Shown one piece after another: positions 8,350 through 14,879 of a stretch of DNA of 18,015 bases. The first letter of the stretch is position 1. Every line of letters begins with the position of its first letter. Source of the stretch: Ktedonobacter sp. 13_1_20CM_4_53_11 (GTDB lineage Bacteria; Chloroflexota; Ktedonobacteria; Ktedonobacterales; Ktedonobacteraceae); NCBI GenBank assembly GCA_001919995.1, contig MNIY01000048.1:1-18015 (forward strand). The letters run 5' to 3'. Under the pieces are notes generated by a model. The model worked only from the letters and a program-made list of their open reading frames with translations. It did not search any database and had not been told where the DNA came from. Both the position numbers and the translations under genes were made by a program.

Positions 8350-9081
8350 ATGTCCACCATCACGCTTTTAGGCACGGGAACATGCCAGATTGAATTCGAG
8401 CGGCGCGCCTCCAGCGTCTTGCTGGATCTAGAGGGCATGTATGTGCTCTTCGACTGTGGCCATGGTGTTGTGCAACGGCTGTTGGAGGCCGGCGTCCGGC
8501 ACAACCAGTTGGAGCATATCGTGCTCTCTCACTTCCACCCCGATCATGTCTCGGATATCATCCCATTTCTGCAGGCAGGAGCATGGTCGCAGCGAGACCC
8601 TCGCACGACAGATATTCATATTTATGGGCCAACGGGTGCTCAGAAGGTCATCGATGGCCTGCTGCAGGTATTTGGACCCGGTAGCCTGCAACAGCCCTCG
8701 TACAAGATTGTTGTGCATGAAATTACGCAGCAGCAGTTTGAGATAGGCTCCCATCGCTTCGATTTCGTCAGTTTGCCGCCGGCCAGCAATCATGGCCTGC
8801 GCTTTACGTGGAATGGCAAATGCTACGCCGTCACTGGTGACTCCCACTTTCACGATGATGAGATAGCCTTCCTGCGCGACGTTGATCTCGCCATCATCGA
8901 TTCGGGTCATATCGAAGATAGAGAGATTGTGCAACTGGCGGTCTCCTCTCAAGCGAAGACAATTGTGTGCTCGCACCTCTACAGAGAAATTGATGCGAAG
9001 CAGTTACAAGCCCAGGCCGCCGGTGCCGGGTACCGGGGGACAATCCTGGTTGGAAGAGATTTGATGTCTTTCGTAATTTGA
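8350..9081 (+). CDS. Metallo-beta-lactamase fold hydrolase (ribonuclease Z-like branch)
   Basis: A 243-residue MBL-fold protein. The metal-binding signature SHFHPDH gives H61, H63, D65 and H66; further ligands fit NHGLRF (H148), TGDS (D164) and SHLY (H209), the arrangement of ribonuclease Z/BN and related phosphodiesterases. It is shorter than typical RNase Z (about 300 residues), and I see no clear tRNA-binding exosite between the second and third motifs, so a small phosphodiesterase or esterase role is as likely. It lies 18 bases downstream of the SDR gene behind an AAGAAGAAAA stretch, and 52 bases before the OsmC-like gene. No signal peptide is visible; the protein should be cytosolic. Confidence 0.85.
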   Translation: MSTITLLGTGTCQIEFERRASSVLLDLEGMYVLFDCGHGVVQRLLEAGVRHNQLEHIVLSHFHPDHVSDIIPFLQAGAWSQRDPRTTDIHIYGPTGAQKVIDGLLQVFGPGSLQQPSYKIVVHEITQQQFEIGSHRFDFVSLPPASNHGLRFTWNGKCYAVTGDSHFHDDEIAFLRDVDLAIIDSGHIEDREIVQLAVSSQAKTIVCSHLYREIDAKQLQAQAAGAGYRGTILVGRDLMSFVI

Positions 9082-9133
9082 TTATGGAGCCAAACCCACC
9101 GTAGCACAAAAACAGGAAAGGATTATTTAAATC

Positions 9134-9550
9134 ATGGCAGAGACAATGAATGTCCAGGCGACATATAGCGTGGGCCAGTCTTTCAATATCGCGACAGGTA
9201 CTGGCCACACAGTCACCCTCGATGGCGAGCATCACTCTGGCGCCAGTCCCATGGAATTGCTTCTGGCGAGCCTGGCAGGCTGCTCGGGCATCAGCATCAT
9301 CTCCATCCTGCAGAAGAAGCAGGAAGACGTGACGCACTACGAAATACACGTCCAGGGAGTACGGGCAGCAGTTCACCCCCTGGTATTCGTGGAGATTACG
9401 GCGGAGCACATCATCACCGGTCACCATGTCCGCCCCCAGTCTGTGGAAAGGGCAATCGAGCTTGCTGAGACACGCTACTGTGGCGTGAGTATTATGCTCC
9501 GCAAGGCCACACAGCTCAAGCACATCTATCGCATTAACGAGGCTGAGTAG
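9134..9550 (+). CDS. OsmC/Ohr family protein
   Basis: A 138-residue member of the OsmC superfamily, small dimeric thiol peroxidases that reduce organic hydroperoxides. The two characteristic cysteines are present: C50 in LAGCSGISI, at the start of the long central helix, and C116 in RYCGVSIML. SPMELLLASL just before C50 is the usual signature. The N-terminal arginine that activates the peroxidatic cysteine in Ohr/OsmC is not obvious here, and the protein belongs to the shorter YhfA-like branch, whose substrate is unclear. AGGAAAGGATT lies upstream of the ATG. It is the last gene of the presumed glycan transcription unit. Its link to glycan synthesis is unclear and may reflect only co-transcription. 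Confidence 0.87.
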   Translation: MAETMNVQATYSVGQSFNIATGTGHTVTLDGEHHSGASPMELLLASLAGCSGISIISILQKKQEDVTHYEIHVQGVRAAVHPLVFVEITAEHIITGHHVRPQSVERAIELAETRYCGVSIMLRKATQLKHIYRINEAE

Positions 9551-9566
9551 GACAGAACCACAAGGG

Positions 9567-9629
9567 GACAGAGGAACCAGGACGATTCTTGCGGTCGCCC
9601 TTGCTTCAGACTCGATTGTTTTCTCTGTC
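9567..9629 (+). other. Long-range inverted repeat downstream of the OsmC-like gene
   Basis: GACAGAG (9567-9573) pairs with CTCTGTC (9623-9629), enclosing about 49 bases; three further pairs are possible beyond a small asymmetry. It begins 16 bases after the stop codon at 9550. It may fold at the 3' end of the operon transcript, but the loop is long and no U-run follows directly, so intrinsic termination is uncertain. Confidence 0.3.
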
Positions 9630-9676
9630 AACCCGTAAAATTTTCTCCAACAATTTGAAGCTTATCACCAAATCTA

Positions 9677-9706
9677 TTGACAAATTTTACTGATATATGC
9701 TAATAT
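9677..9706 (+). promoter_or_regulatory. Sigma-A-type promoter for the DUF2089/DUF4097 unit
   Basis: A perfect -35 hexamer TTGACA (9677-9682) and a -10-like TAATAT (9701-9706), 18 bases apart in AT-rich DNA. Transcription would start near 9713 and leave a leader of about 210 bases before the ATG at 9926. A CCAGG-CA-CCTGG palindrome at 9751-9762 lies about 40-50 bases downstream of the predicted start and is a possible operator. Confidence 0.6.
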
Positions 9707-9836
9707 TACCATGTGGTTAACGATAAACACCAAATTCAAACAGATATTGACCAGGCACCTGGCGAAACGTTCAAACATTGATGCTTCTTAAAGAGGCCTA
9801 TTATTGGAGAACCGGCGACGCTTCATTGAAACGTAA

Positions 9837-9908
9837 GGGTATCCTTCACAGGTACCCTGAATTGGTGACATCGGCATTTAGAAGAGAGATATCACTGTTA
9901 GATATCTC
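9837..9908 (+). promoter_or_regulatory. Two hairpins in the 5' leader, the second just before the Shine-Dalgarno
   Basis: Hairpin 1: GGGTA-(bulged T)-CC at 9837-9844, loop TTCACA, GGTACCC at 9851-9857. Hairpin 2: GAGATATC at 9886-9893, a 7-base loop, GATATCTC at 9901-9908, a perfect 8-pair stem. Hairpin 2 ends three bases ahead of AAAGGAG (9912-9918), the ribosome-binding site for the gene at 9926. Post-transcriptional control is possible. I recognise no known riboswitch class. Confidence 0.4.
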
Positions 9909-9925
9909 CACAAAGGAGTACATGC

Positions 9926-10285
9926 ATGCATCAACTGATTACGAAAGACCCTGTGAGTGGCGGTGAACTGATCGTCACCAGGCTTGAATGTCCCGATAGC
10001 GGTATCGTCATCGAGGGACAATTCAGCCTGGGGTGGATTGGCCGCCTCTCTCGCGAGCAACTTGACTTTGTTGAGATGCTGGTCAAGTATCGCGGCAACA
10101 TTCAAAAATTAGCCGCTGAAATGGATGTTGCCTACAATACTGCGCGCAGCCGCCTGGACGAAATTGTTACCGCGCTTGGTGGCGCACCTGAAAACGATGG
10201 ACGTGCTGATCGCCGCGCCATTCTCGACCGCCTTGCCTCTAAAGAGATCAGCGTAGAAGAGGCAATGCGCTTGATGAAGGGTTAA
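9926..10285 (+). CDS. DUF2089-like HTH protein with a degenerate zinc ribbon
   Basis: A 119-residue protein with the layout of DUF2089: an N-terminal ribbon, a central helix-turn-helix-like segment (about residues 43-85, with LVKYRGNIQKLAAEM and YNTARSRLDEI), and a C-terminal SHOCT-like helical hairpin (about 95-119, ISVEEAMRLMKG). Family members normally have two CxxC knuckles in the ribbon. Here the first reads DPVSGG and the second ECPDSG, leaving C22 as the only cysteine, so zinc binding is probably lost while the fold-shaping residues GGEL and VTRLECP remain. AAAGGAG at 9912-9918 supports the ATG at 9926; the ATG four bases earlier opens a frame that closes by 9966. It is the first gene of a three-gene unit. 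A DNA-binding or scaffold role is inferred. Confidence 0.8.
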   Translation: MHQLITKDPVSGGELIVTRLECPDSGIVIEGQFSLGWIGRLSREQLDFVEMLVKYRGNIQKLAAEMDVAYNTARSRLDEIVTALGGAPENDGRADRRAILDRLASKEISVEEAMRLMKG

Positions 10286-10289
10286 ATGG

Positions 10290-10658
10290 ATGGCAGCCTC
10301 AACCGATGAGCGCAACCGAATACTGCACCTTGTCGAAGCGGGCAAAGTGACAGCTGAAGAAGCCGCACGCTTATTGGATACACTCGATTCGCAGCAAGAT
10401 CCCATTAACGAAAGCAGGCGTAAACGCACAGTGCGGGTGCGTGTGACGAACCTGGCTACCAACCGGCAGAAAGCCACCGTGACCATTCCCGTGAGCCTCA
10501 TAGAGGTCGGCCTGCGCCTGGGAACACGACTGGTACCACAGATTCGCGGCAGCGCACTTGAAGACTTGCTGCGCGCCAGTGAAAGCGGTGCCACTGGCCG
10601 GCTACTTGATCTACAGGACCTGGAAGAGGGAGAACGTATAGAGATTTTCGCCGAGTAG
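10290..10658 (+). CDS. SHOCT-like domain protein, YvlB N-terminal type
   Basis: A 122-residue protein of unknown function. Residues 7-33 form the helical module RNRILHLVEAGKVTAEEAARLLDTL, shown here in part: RNRILHLVEAGK then VTAEEAARLLDTL. This matches the short SHOCT-like domain found at the N terminus of YvlB-type proteins and at the C terminus of DUF2089. A basic stretch (residues 43-50, RRKRTVRV) leads into a beta-strand-rich part followed by helical segments, ending in EEGERIEIFAE. There is no signal peptide or membrane segment. The ATG at 10290 lies four bases after the DUF2089-like stop; a nearer ATG at 10286 opens a frame that closes after seven codons. Tight spacing implies co-translation with both neighbours. 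Confidence 0.75.
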   Translation: MAASTDERNRILHLVEAGKVTAEEAARLLDTLDSQQDPINESRRKRTVRVRVTNLATNRQKATVTIPVSLIEVGLRLGTRLVPQIRGSALEDLLRASESGATGRLLDLQDLEEGERIEIFAE

Positions 10659-10691
10659 CGAACAGAGATAGCATTACATATGGAGGATTCA

Positions 10692-12470
10692 ATGGCCCAA
10701 CAAACATTTTCAGTTGGCAAGGCGCCACGAGTAATCATCACACGGATTAGTGGCGACTTGAGTGTGCGTACCTGGAAAGAACAGGCAATCAGCGTTGAGA
10801 CTGAGGGCCATGGAACTGTTGCAGGTATCCACCCGGAAGGTGACACACTCACCATCATCGATTGCGACAGAGATATCAAGCTGATAATGCCTGAAGACGC
10901 GGGCATCAAATCATCAAACGTCAAAGGTGACGTAGCGATTGAGGGGATACGACGAGTCGAATTAGAGAGCATCGCTGGCGATGCCACGATCAAGAATGTC
11001 AGCGGTGACGCTGGGCTGGAGAACATCAGTGAAGCCGTCGATTTAACGAACCTTGGTGGAGACCTGACCGTTACCAATACCCCCATCTTACGCGTTCGTC
11101 ACAGTGTTGGCGGTGATGCCGTTCTCAGGAACATTGCGGTGATAGAGATTGAGACTATTGGTTCCGACCTGGCGGTAGCAAGAGCAGAGTCCGTCATGGT
11201 CAGCACCGTTGGTGGTGATTTGAAAGCGGAGGAAATAGCGACTGCATTGCGCTGTGGTGTCGTCGGTGGTGACGGCGAAATCAAAGGGAGCGCGCGCACC
11301 GGCATCACAATTGGTAATGTTGGCAGCGACTTGAGTGTCAGTGGCGCCGCTTATATACAGCTTGGCAACGCGGGCGGCGACTGCTCGCTGCGTGATGTAC
11401 AGGGTGATGCCGAACTGGGATATATCGGCGGTGATGTCAGCTTCAGTGGCGTCGGCGGCAACGTACAGGTCGGTCGCATCGGAGGGGATGCGTCTTTGAA
11501 GGGATTACAGGCCAGCATAGAGGTTGGCAGCGTCGGGGGAGATCTTTCGCTGCAGGCCGCTTTTCCGGTTGATAGCCGCGCACGCCTGAACGTCGGTGGC
11601 GACGCCGTCGTTGTATTACCGGACAACCCGAATTTGAGCATTCAAGCCAACGTCGGGGGTGATATCAGTGGCCGTTCTATCATTGCCAGCAGGAGGGGGA
11701 AGATGATCAGTCTGAACTACGGGGATGGCGCAGCTCACCTCGAATTGAACGTCGGCGGTGACCTGGCGCTGCGCGGCGGTGGTGATCCGCGTAATTCCAG
11801 CAGCACGAGTGGCTCCTGGGGATGGGATGAATTTGGACGTGAGATGTCCAGCTTTGGACTTGAGATGAGCAAGCTAGGCCAGGAATTGAGCCGCGAGATA
11901 GCCGCGGCTTTTAGCGAAGCAAGCTGGTCACAAGGAGCCGATATTGCCGATTCAATTGCCCGCAAAGCCGAAGAGCAGGCACGTCGCGCGCAACGCAAAG
12001 CCGAAGAGCAGACACGCCGTGCCAACGAGCGAGCATCTCGTATCAACGTTCGTTTCAACGATCGCGAGTGGCGGCTCGACCCCGAGCGGCTGGATCGCAT
12101 CAAAGAACAGGCACGCCGCGCCGCCTCCGAAGGGATAAGTGGTGCGCTTGAAGCTGTGGAACGGGCCGTGAGTAATCTCGGAGTGCCAAAGACACCACCG
12201 CCACCAAAGCCGCCAACGCCACCAGCACCGCCACATGGTGTGCCGCCAGTGCCGCCACAACCACCTTATGCTGCACAGCAAGGGACGGACCACGGCGAAC
12301 AGGAAAGTCAACCAACAGCGAATGGGGATGGGGACGCCAGTGCCACGACATCCCAGCCAGCGCCCGAGTATAATCTCGAGCAGGAACGCGAGGCCATTCT
12401 GCGCATGATCGCCGAGGGGCGCGTTACTCCTGAAGAGGGAGACCTCTTGCTGGAAGCGCTGGGAAGCTAA
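10692..12470 (+). CDS. DUF4097-type beta-repeat protein with coiled-coil, proline-rich linker and SHOCT-like end
   Basis: A 592-residue protein in four parts. (1) About residues 1-360: a DUF4097-like beta-solenoid whose turns repeat roughly every 20 residues around GD, with VGGDL, VGSDL, IGGDV and similar at each turn. (2) About 390-470: charged helices, including an R-K-A-E-E-Q heptad-like repeat near 420-446 that predicts a coiled coil. (3) About 498-530: a linker rich in proline (PPPPKPPTPPAPP). (4) About 561-592: a SHOCT-like module ending RVTPEEGDLLLEALGS. No signal peptide, membrane helix or wall anchor is seen, so a cytosolic location is likely despite the adhesin-like look. The frame also opens at ATG 10680, but GGAGG at 10683-10687 fits the ATG at 10692. 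Members of DUF4097 often sit beside envelope-stress regulators; the function here is unknown. Confidence 0.8.
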   Translation: MAQQTFSVGKAPRVIITRISGDLSVRTWKEQAISVETEGHGTVAGIHPEGDTLTIIDCDRDIKLIMPEDAGIKSSNVKGDVAIEGIRRVELESIAGDATIKNVSGDAGLENISEAVDLTNLGGDLTVTNTPILRVRHSVGGDAVLRNIAVIEIETIGSDLAVARAESVMVSTVGGDLKAEEIATALRCGVVGGDGEIKGSARTGITIGNVGSDLSVSGAAYIQLGNAGGDCSLRDVQGDAELGYIGGDVSFSGVGGNVQVGRIGGDASLKGLQASIEVGSVGGDLSLQAAFPVDSRARLNVGGDAVVVLPDNPNLSIQANVGGDISGRSIIASRRGKMISLNYGDGAAHLELNVGGDLALRGGGDPRNSSSTSGSWGWDEFGREMSSFGLEMSKLGQELSREIAAAFSEASWSQGADIADSIARKAEEQARRAQRKAEEQTRRANERASRINVRFNDREWRLDPERLDRIKEQARRAASEGISGALEAVERAVSNLGVPKTPPPPKPPTPPAPPHGVPPVPPQPPYAAQQGTDHGEQESQPTANGDGDASATTSQPAPEYNLEQEREAILRMIAEGRVTPEEGDLLLEALGS

Positions 12471-12498
12471 GTTGATATTCAGCGCAAGCAGGCGGGCG

Positions 12499-12517
12499 CG
12501 TTTCTCCACAGGAAACG
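12499..12517 (+). other. Short hairpin between the DUF4097 gene and the MITE-like element
   Basis: CGTTTC (12499-12504), a 7-base loop, GAAACG (12512-12517). It lies 28 bases after the stop codon. There is no T-run behind it because the repeated element begins at 12520, so any terminator tail may have been cut off by the insertion. Confidence 0.3.
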
Positions 12518-12519
12518 TG

Positions 12520-12649
12520 TGTAAATCCCAACATTAAACTGGCGAAATCTGTACAATTATCCTGGCCGATCTCACGATTTTTTAGTGCTCGTAAGCATCT
12601 TCACCAGAAGAATTGTTGGGAAATGACCAGTTCAATGTTGGGATTTACA
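12520..12649. mobile_element. 130-base MITE-like element with imperfect terminal inverted repeats (complete copy)
   Basis: Both ends begin TGTAAATCCCAACATT and continue, after one mismatch, with AACTGG. About 46 bases of each end align as an imperfect inverted repeat. Each end has two blocks: TCCCAACATT and, 22 bases further in, TCNNNACAATT followed by CTGG. The interior is too short to encode a protein, so this is a non-autonomous element needing a transposase from elsewhere. TG-initiated ends fit IS3- or IS481-like families, but that is a guess. No target duplication is seen: the left flank is the DUF4097 tail and the right flank is a cut rhamnosidase gene. Positions 12550-12649 are identical to the reverse complement of 17091-17190. 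Confidence 0.75.
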
Positions 12650-13318
12650 ATACCAGCCATCAGCGAGCATAGCACCAAGTGTGTTGCGTCCTTCATACAG
12701 AAGGTTGGTGACGTCGAATATTTGATAGCGTAAGCGATAGTGGTAATCAGTCCATCCTGGGTCCAGAACGGAATCGCCAACGGTGATACCATTGATATGC
12801 GCCTCGTAGACCCCCAATGCTGTCGTGTAGAGCCGCGCCTTCGTGACACCGGCGCGAACTTCGAACGTGCGGCGTAGCAGTGGTGCAGGTTGTGACCGAG
12901 AAGTGCCCTCTTCCCAATTGGGCGTCACGAAGTGAGCCGTCCAGTCGCTGGCATGAAGTAGCCCTGCCTCAACAAAAGAGGGCATACTCCATGCAGAGGG
13001 TTGCCCATCGTTCCCCCAAACGCGCACGCGCACCATGAGTCGTTCGCCGGACGAGAGCGGTGCGAACGGCCAGGACACAAGCACCGATTGATCGGACTCG
13101 ACCCGGCCTGTCTGTTCCCGGAGTAGTTCATCGACCCCATAAGCCTCAATCTCATAACCGGTCTGACGCCACCCAGTGGTTGTCGTTGCGACGATCCAGG
13201 ACAATCGAGGTCGCGCCTCGCCTACCCCAAGCGCGTCACGGTAATGCTCGAAGCGAACATCGGCTATAGTGGTCTGAGCCTCTCTATCGTCCTGGATCGA
13301 TCCTTGCTGTGTCATCAT
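12632..13318 (-). pseudogene. Alpha-L-rhamnosidase (GH78), N-terminal fragment cut by the MITE-like element
   Basis: The first 223 residues or so match the N-terminal, carbohydrate-binding part of bacterial alpha-L-rhamnosidases, which release rhamnose from plant glycosides and pectin. Visible family features are RPRLSW near the start, SDWTAHFV, LLRRTFEV, ARLYTTALGVYEAHING and the end LADGWY. Full proteins run to about 850-1000 residues, so the catalytic (alpha/alpha)6 barrel is absent. The frame reaches DGWY at 12650-12652, then enters the element at 12649, which adds five residues and a TGA at 12632-12634. The start is one of two adjacent ATGs (13318 or 13315) behind AGAAAGAG. It lies downstream of the sugar-binding protein gene on the same strand. 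The fragment can have no hydrolase activity. Confidence 0.85.
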
Positions 13319-13413
13319 ATCTCTTTCTTCTGCTTTTGTTCAACGAGCTTTTCGTCTCCACAGCAGTCGTCAAAGCCATCAGCCTTTCTTCCTTGTACTT
13401 GTTGCTCCTTCAT
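13315..13413 (-). CDS. Possible 32-residue leader ORF overlapping the rhamnosidase start
   Basis: ATG at 13413 follows a GGGGG-rich ribosome-binding site and opens 32 codons of a very charged, lysine- and glutamine-rich peptide (ends EQKQKKEI). Its TGA at 13317-13315 overlaps the first rhamnosidase ATG, an arrangement used for translational coupling. I recognise no homology. It could equally be chance in a 238-base gap. Confidence 0.25.
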   Translation of the reverse strand: MKEQQVQGRKADGFDDCCGDEKLVEQKQKKEI

Positions 13414-13439
13414 GTCCCCCTTTGGGACCGTGAGAGCAA

Positions 13440-13477
13440 GCGAGATATTCCATCATTCCAGTTGGATGGAGGCTCGC
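13440..13477 (-). other. Intercistronic hairpin between the sugar-binding protein and rhamnosidase genes
   Basis: Read on the minus strand: GCGAG, CC, TCCATC, a 10-base loop, GATGGA, ATAT, CTCGC, giving five plus six pairs around an internal loop. No U-run follows, so it is not a standard terminator. Hairpins behind binding-protein genes often protect the upstream mRNA and lower expression of the next gene. This gap of 238 bases holds no permease gene. Confidence 0.35.
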
Positions 13478-13556
13478 CACTACAGTATCACCTCTGATCT
13501 CTGGACCGATCACCAGAAGAGCAGCCATGGCAGTATGCCACAGCGTACCAGGGCTG

Positions 13557-14879
13557 CTAGGTAGCGACACTGAAGCCCTGCTTTTTCATGAAGGTAACCG
13601 TACTCTGCTGCACCGCGTTCAGGGCATCTATCAGGGTCCCATGGCCGTCGACCGCATTGGCGAAATTGTCCCCCATGTCGGTGTAGACCTGGTTCATGGT
13701 CGGTCCCCACTGGAAATTGACATTCACCTCCGTGGACGCTTTCTTGAACAACTGGTAGATGCTCTGGCTCCCATAGAAAGGCTGGGGGGCGTTCACCTGA
13801 GGCGAAGCTAAAAAGGCTTGATTGGCCGCCAACCCCCCATTCGCATTTATTTGCTTAAGGCTCTGCTGATCGCTAAAGAGCCAGATGGCGAACTGGGTGG
13901 CCTCCTTGGGATGCTTCGAACTCTTGAACACGACCGCGCTAGACCCACCCCAGTTACCATCGACGCTTTGGCCCGCCTGCCATTGCGGGATCGGCGCAAC
14001 CCGCCACTTGCCAGCGGTCTGTGGAGCATTTGCGTTAAGCACAGCGGGACCCCAGGCTCCCGAGATCCAGGTGGCAACACCACCAGTCTGCAGGTCATGG
14101 TACCAGCCATTGGCGAAGTCCGGCTCGGTCTTGACTAGCTTCTTGTCGAGCAAGTCTTGCCAGTAAGAGGCGACCTGTTGGGCCGCGGCGTTATTGACGG
14201 AGACTTTCCAGGATTGGCCATTGATGCTGAACAACCGCCCACCTGCCTGCCACACCAATCCAGTGAACCAGCCTGGTTGCCTGGGCGGGAAGTCAGTGAT
14301 GTACTCATTGGGATCGGCTGCATGCAGTTTCGCTGCTTCATCAGCAAACTGCGCCCAGGTCGTGGGAACTGGAATATGATACTTCTGGAAGATGTCCTGC
14401 CGGTAGTACAGGCCCAGGGGGGCCATATCTCCCGGAATCGCTATGATCGCATTGCCCAGGGTCACCTGATGCCAGGTCCAGGGCACAAACTGATCCTTCA
14501 CCGAATTCGCTCCATACTGTGACAGGTCGACGAGCGCACCCGTGCTCTCAAAGGTTGGCAAGACCTGGTACTCGATCATGCCAAGATCGGGCTCATTATT
14601 GGCCTTGATGGCCGTATACAACTTGTCGTATTCTGCCGGGCCTGCCCCGACATTCTGCGACGTGACATGAATGTTGGGATGGGTCTGATTGAAGCGCGCG
14701 ACCACCTTATCGATCCCTGGTATCCAGTTCCAGAAGGTCAAGTTCACCGGACCAGAGGAGGTGGTACTCCCACTGCCACCACAGGCAGCCAGGGGAACCA
14801 TCATGACCAGTGCCATGCTGACGATGGCGAATCCGAGTGCCAAGCGGCGCTTCCATTGAGGAAAGGAAAGAGGTTGCAT
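13557..14879 (-). CDS. ABC transporter sugar-binding lipoprotein (family 1 extracellular solute-binding protein)
   Basis: A 440-residue secreted lipoprotein that captures a sugar or oligosaccharide outside the membrane for an ABC importer. A basic N terminus (WKRR, residues 9-12) and a hydrophobic stretch (about 13-30) precede the lipobox LAAC, with the lipidated cysteine at C33, then a Gly/Ser/Thr linker. The mature part begins VNLTFWNWIPG and has the family patterns ARFNQTHPNI, the PTTWAQFADEAAKL segment and a Trp-rich ligand region. AAAGGAG lies ten bases ahead of the ATG. Permease genes usually follow directly but are missing: downstream is a 238-base gap and then the rhamnosidase fragment. 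Without permeases and an ATPase from elsewhere it cannot support transport. Ligand unknown, plausibly a plant-derived rhamno- or glucoside. Confidence 0.9.
   Translation of the reverse strand: MQPLSFPQWKRRLALGFAIVSMALVMMVPLAACGGSGSTTSSGPVNLTFWNWIPGIDKVVARFNQTHPNIHVTSQNVGAGPAEYDKLYTAIKANNEPDLGMIEYQVLPTFESTGALVDLSQYGANSVKDQFVPWTWHQVTLGNAIIAIPGDMAPLGLYYRQDIFQKYHIPVPTTWAQFADEAAKLHAADPNEYITDFPPRQPGWFTGLVWQAGGRLFSINGQSWKVSVNNAAAQQVASYWQDLLDKKLVKTEPDFANGWYHDLQTGGVATWISGAWGPAVLNANAPQTAGKWRVAPIPQWQAGQSVDGNWGGSSAVVFKSSKHPKEATQFAIWLFSDQQSLKQINANGGLAANQAFLASPQVNAPQPFYGSQSIYQLFKKASTEVNVNFQWGPTMNQVYTDMGDNFANAVDGHGTLIDALNAVQQSTVTFMKKQGFSVAT

Noticed and set aside
10109..11086. 325-residue minus-strand frame opposite the DUF2089, SHOCT-like and DUF4097 genes
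   Set aside because: It spans three well-supported plus-strand genes, is rich in serine and arginine as antisense frames often are, and shows no domain.
11000..11780. Repetitive GGTGGTGAT-like DNA within the DUF4097 gene, considered as a tandem DNA repeat or CRISPR-like array
   Set aside because: Units vary in length and sequence and follow the protein repeat; there are no constant repeats with unique spacers.
11952..12509. 185-residue minus-strand frame opposite the DUF4097 C-terminal half
   Set aside because: Tryptophan- and arginine-rich translation of the proline codons; no start signal.
12601..12849. Minus-strand frame crossing the element into the rhamnosidase fragment
   Set aside because: Out of frame with the recognisable GH78 sequence; not a separate gene.
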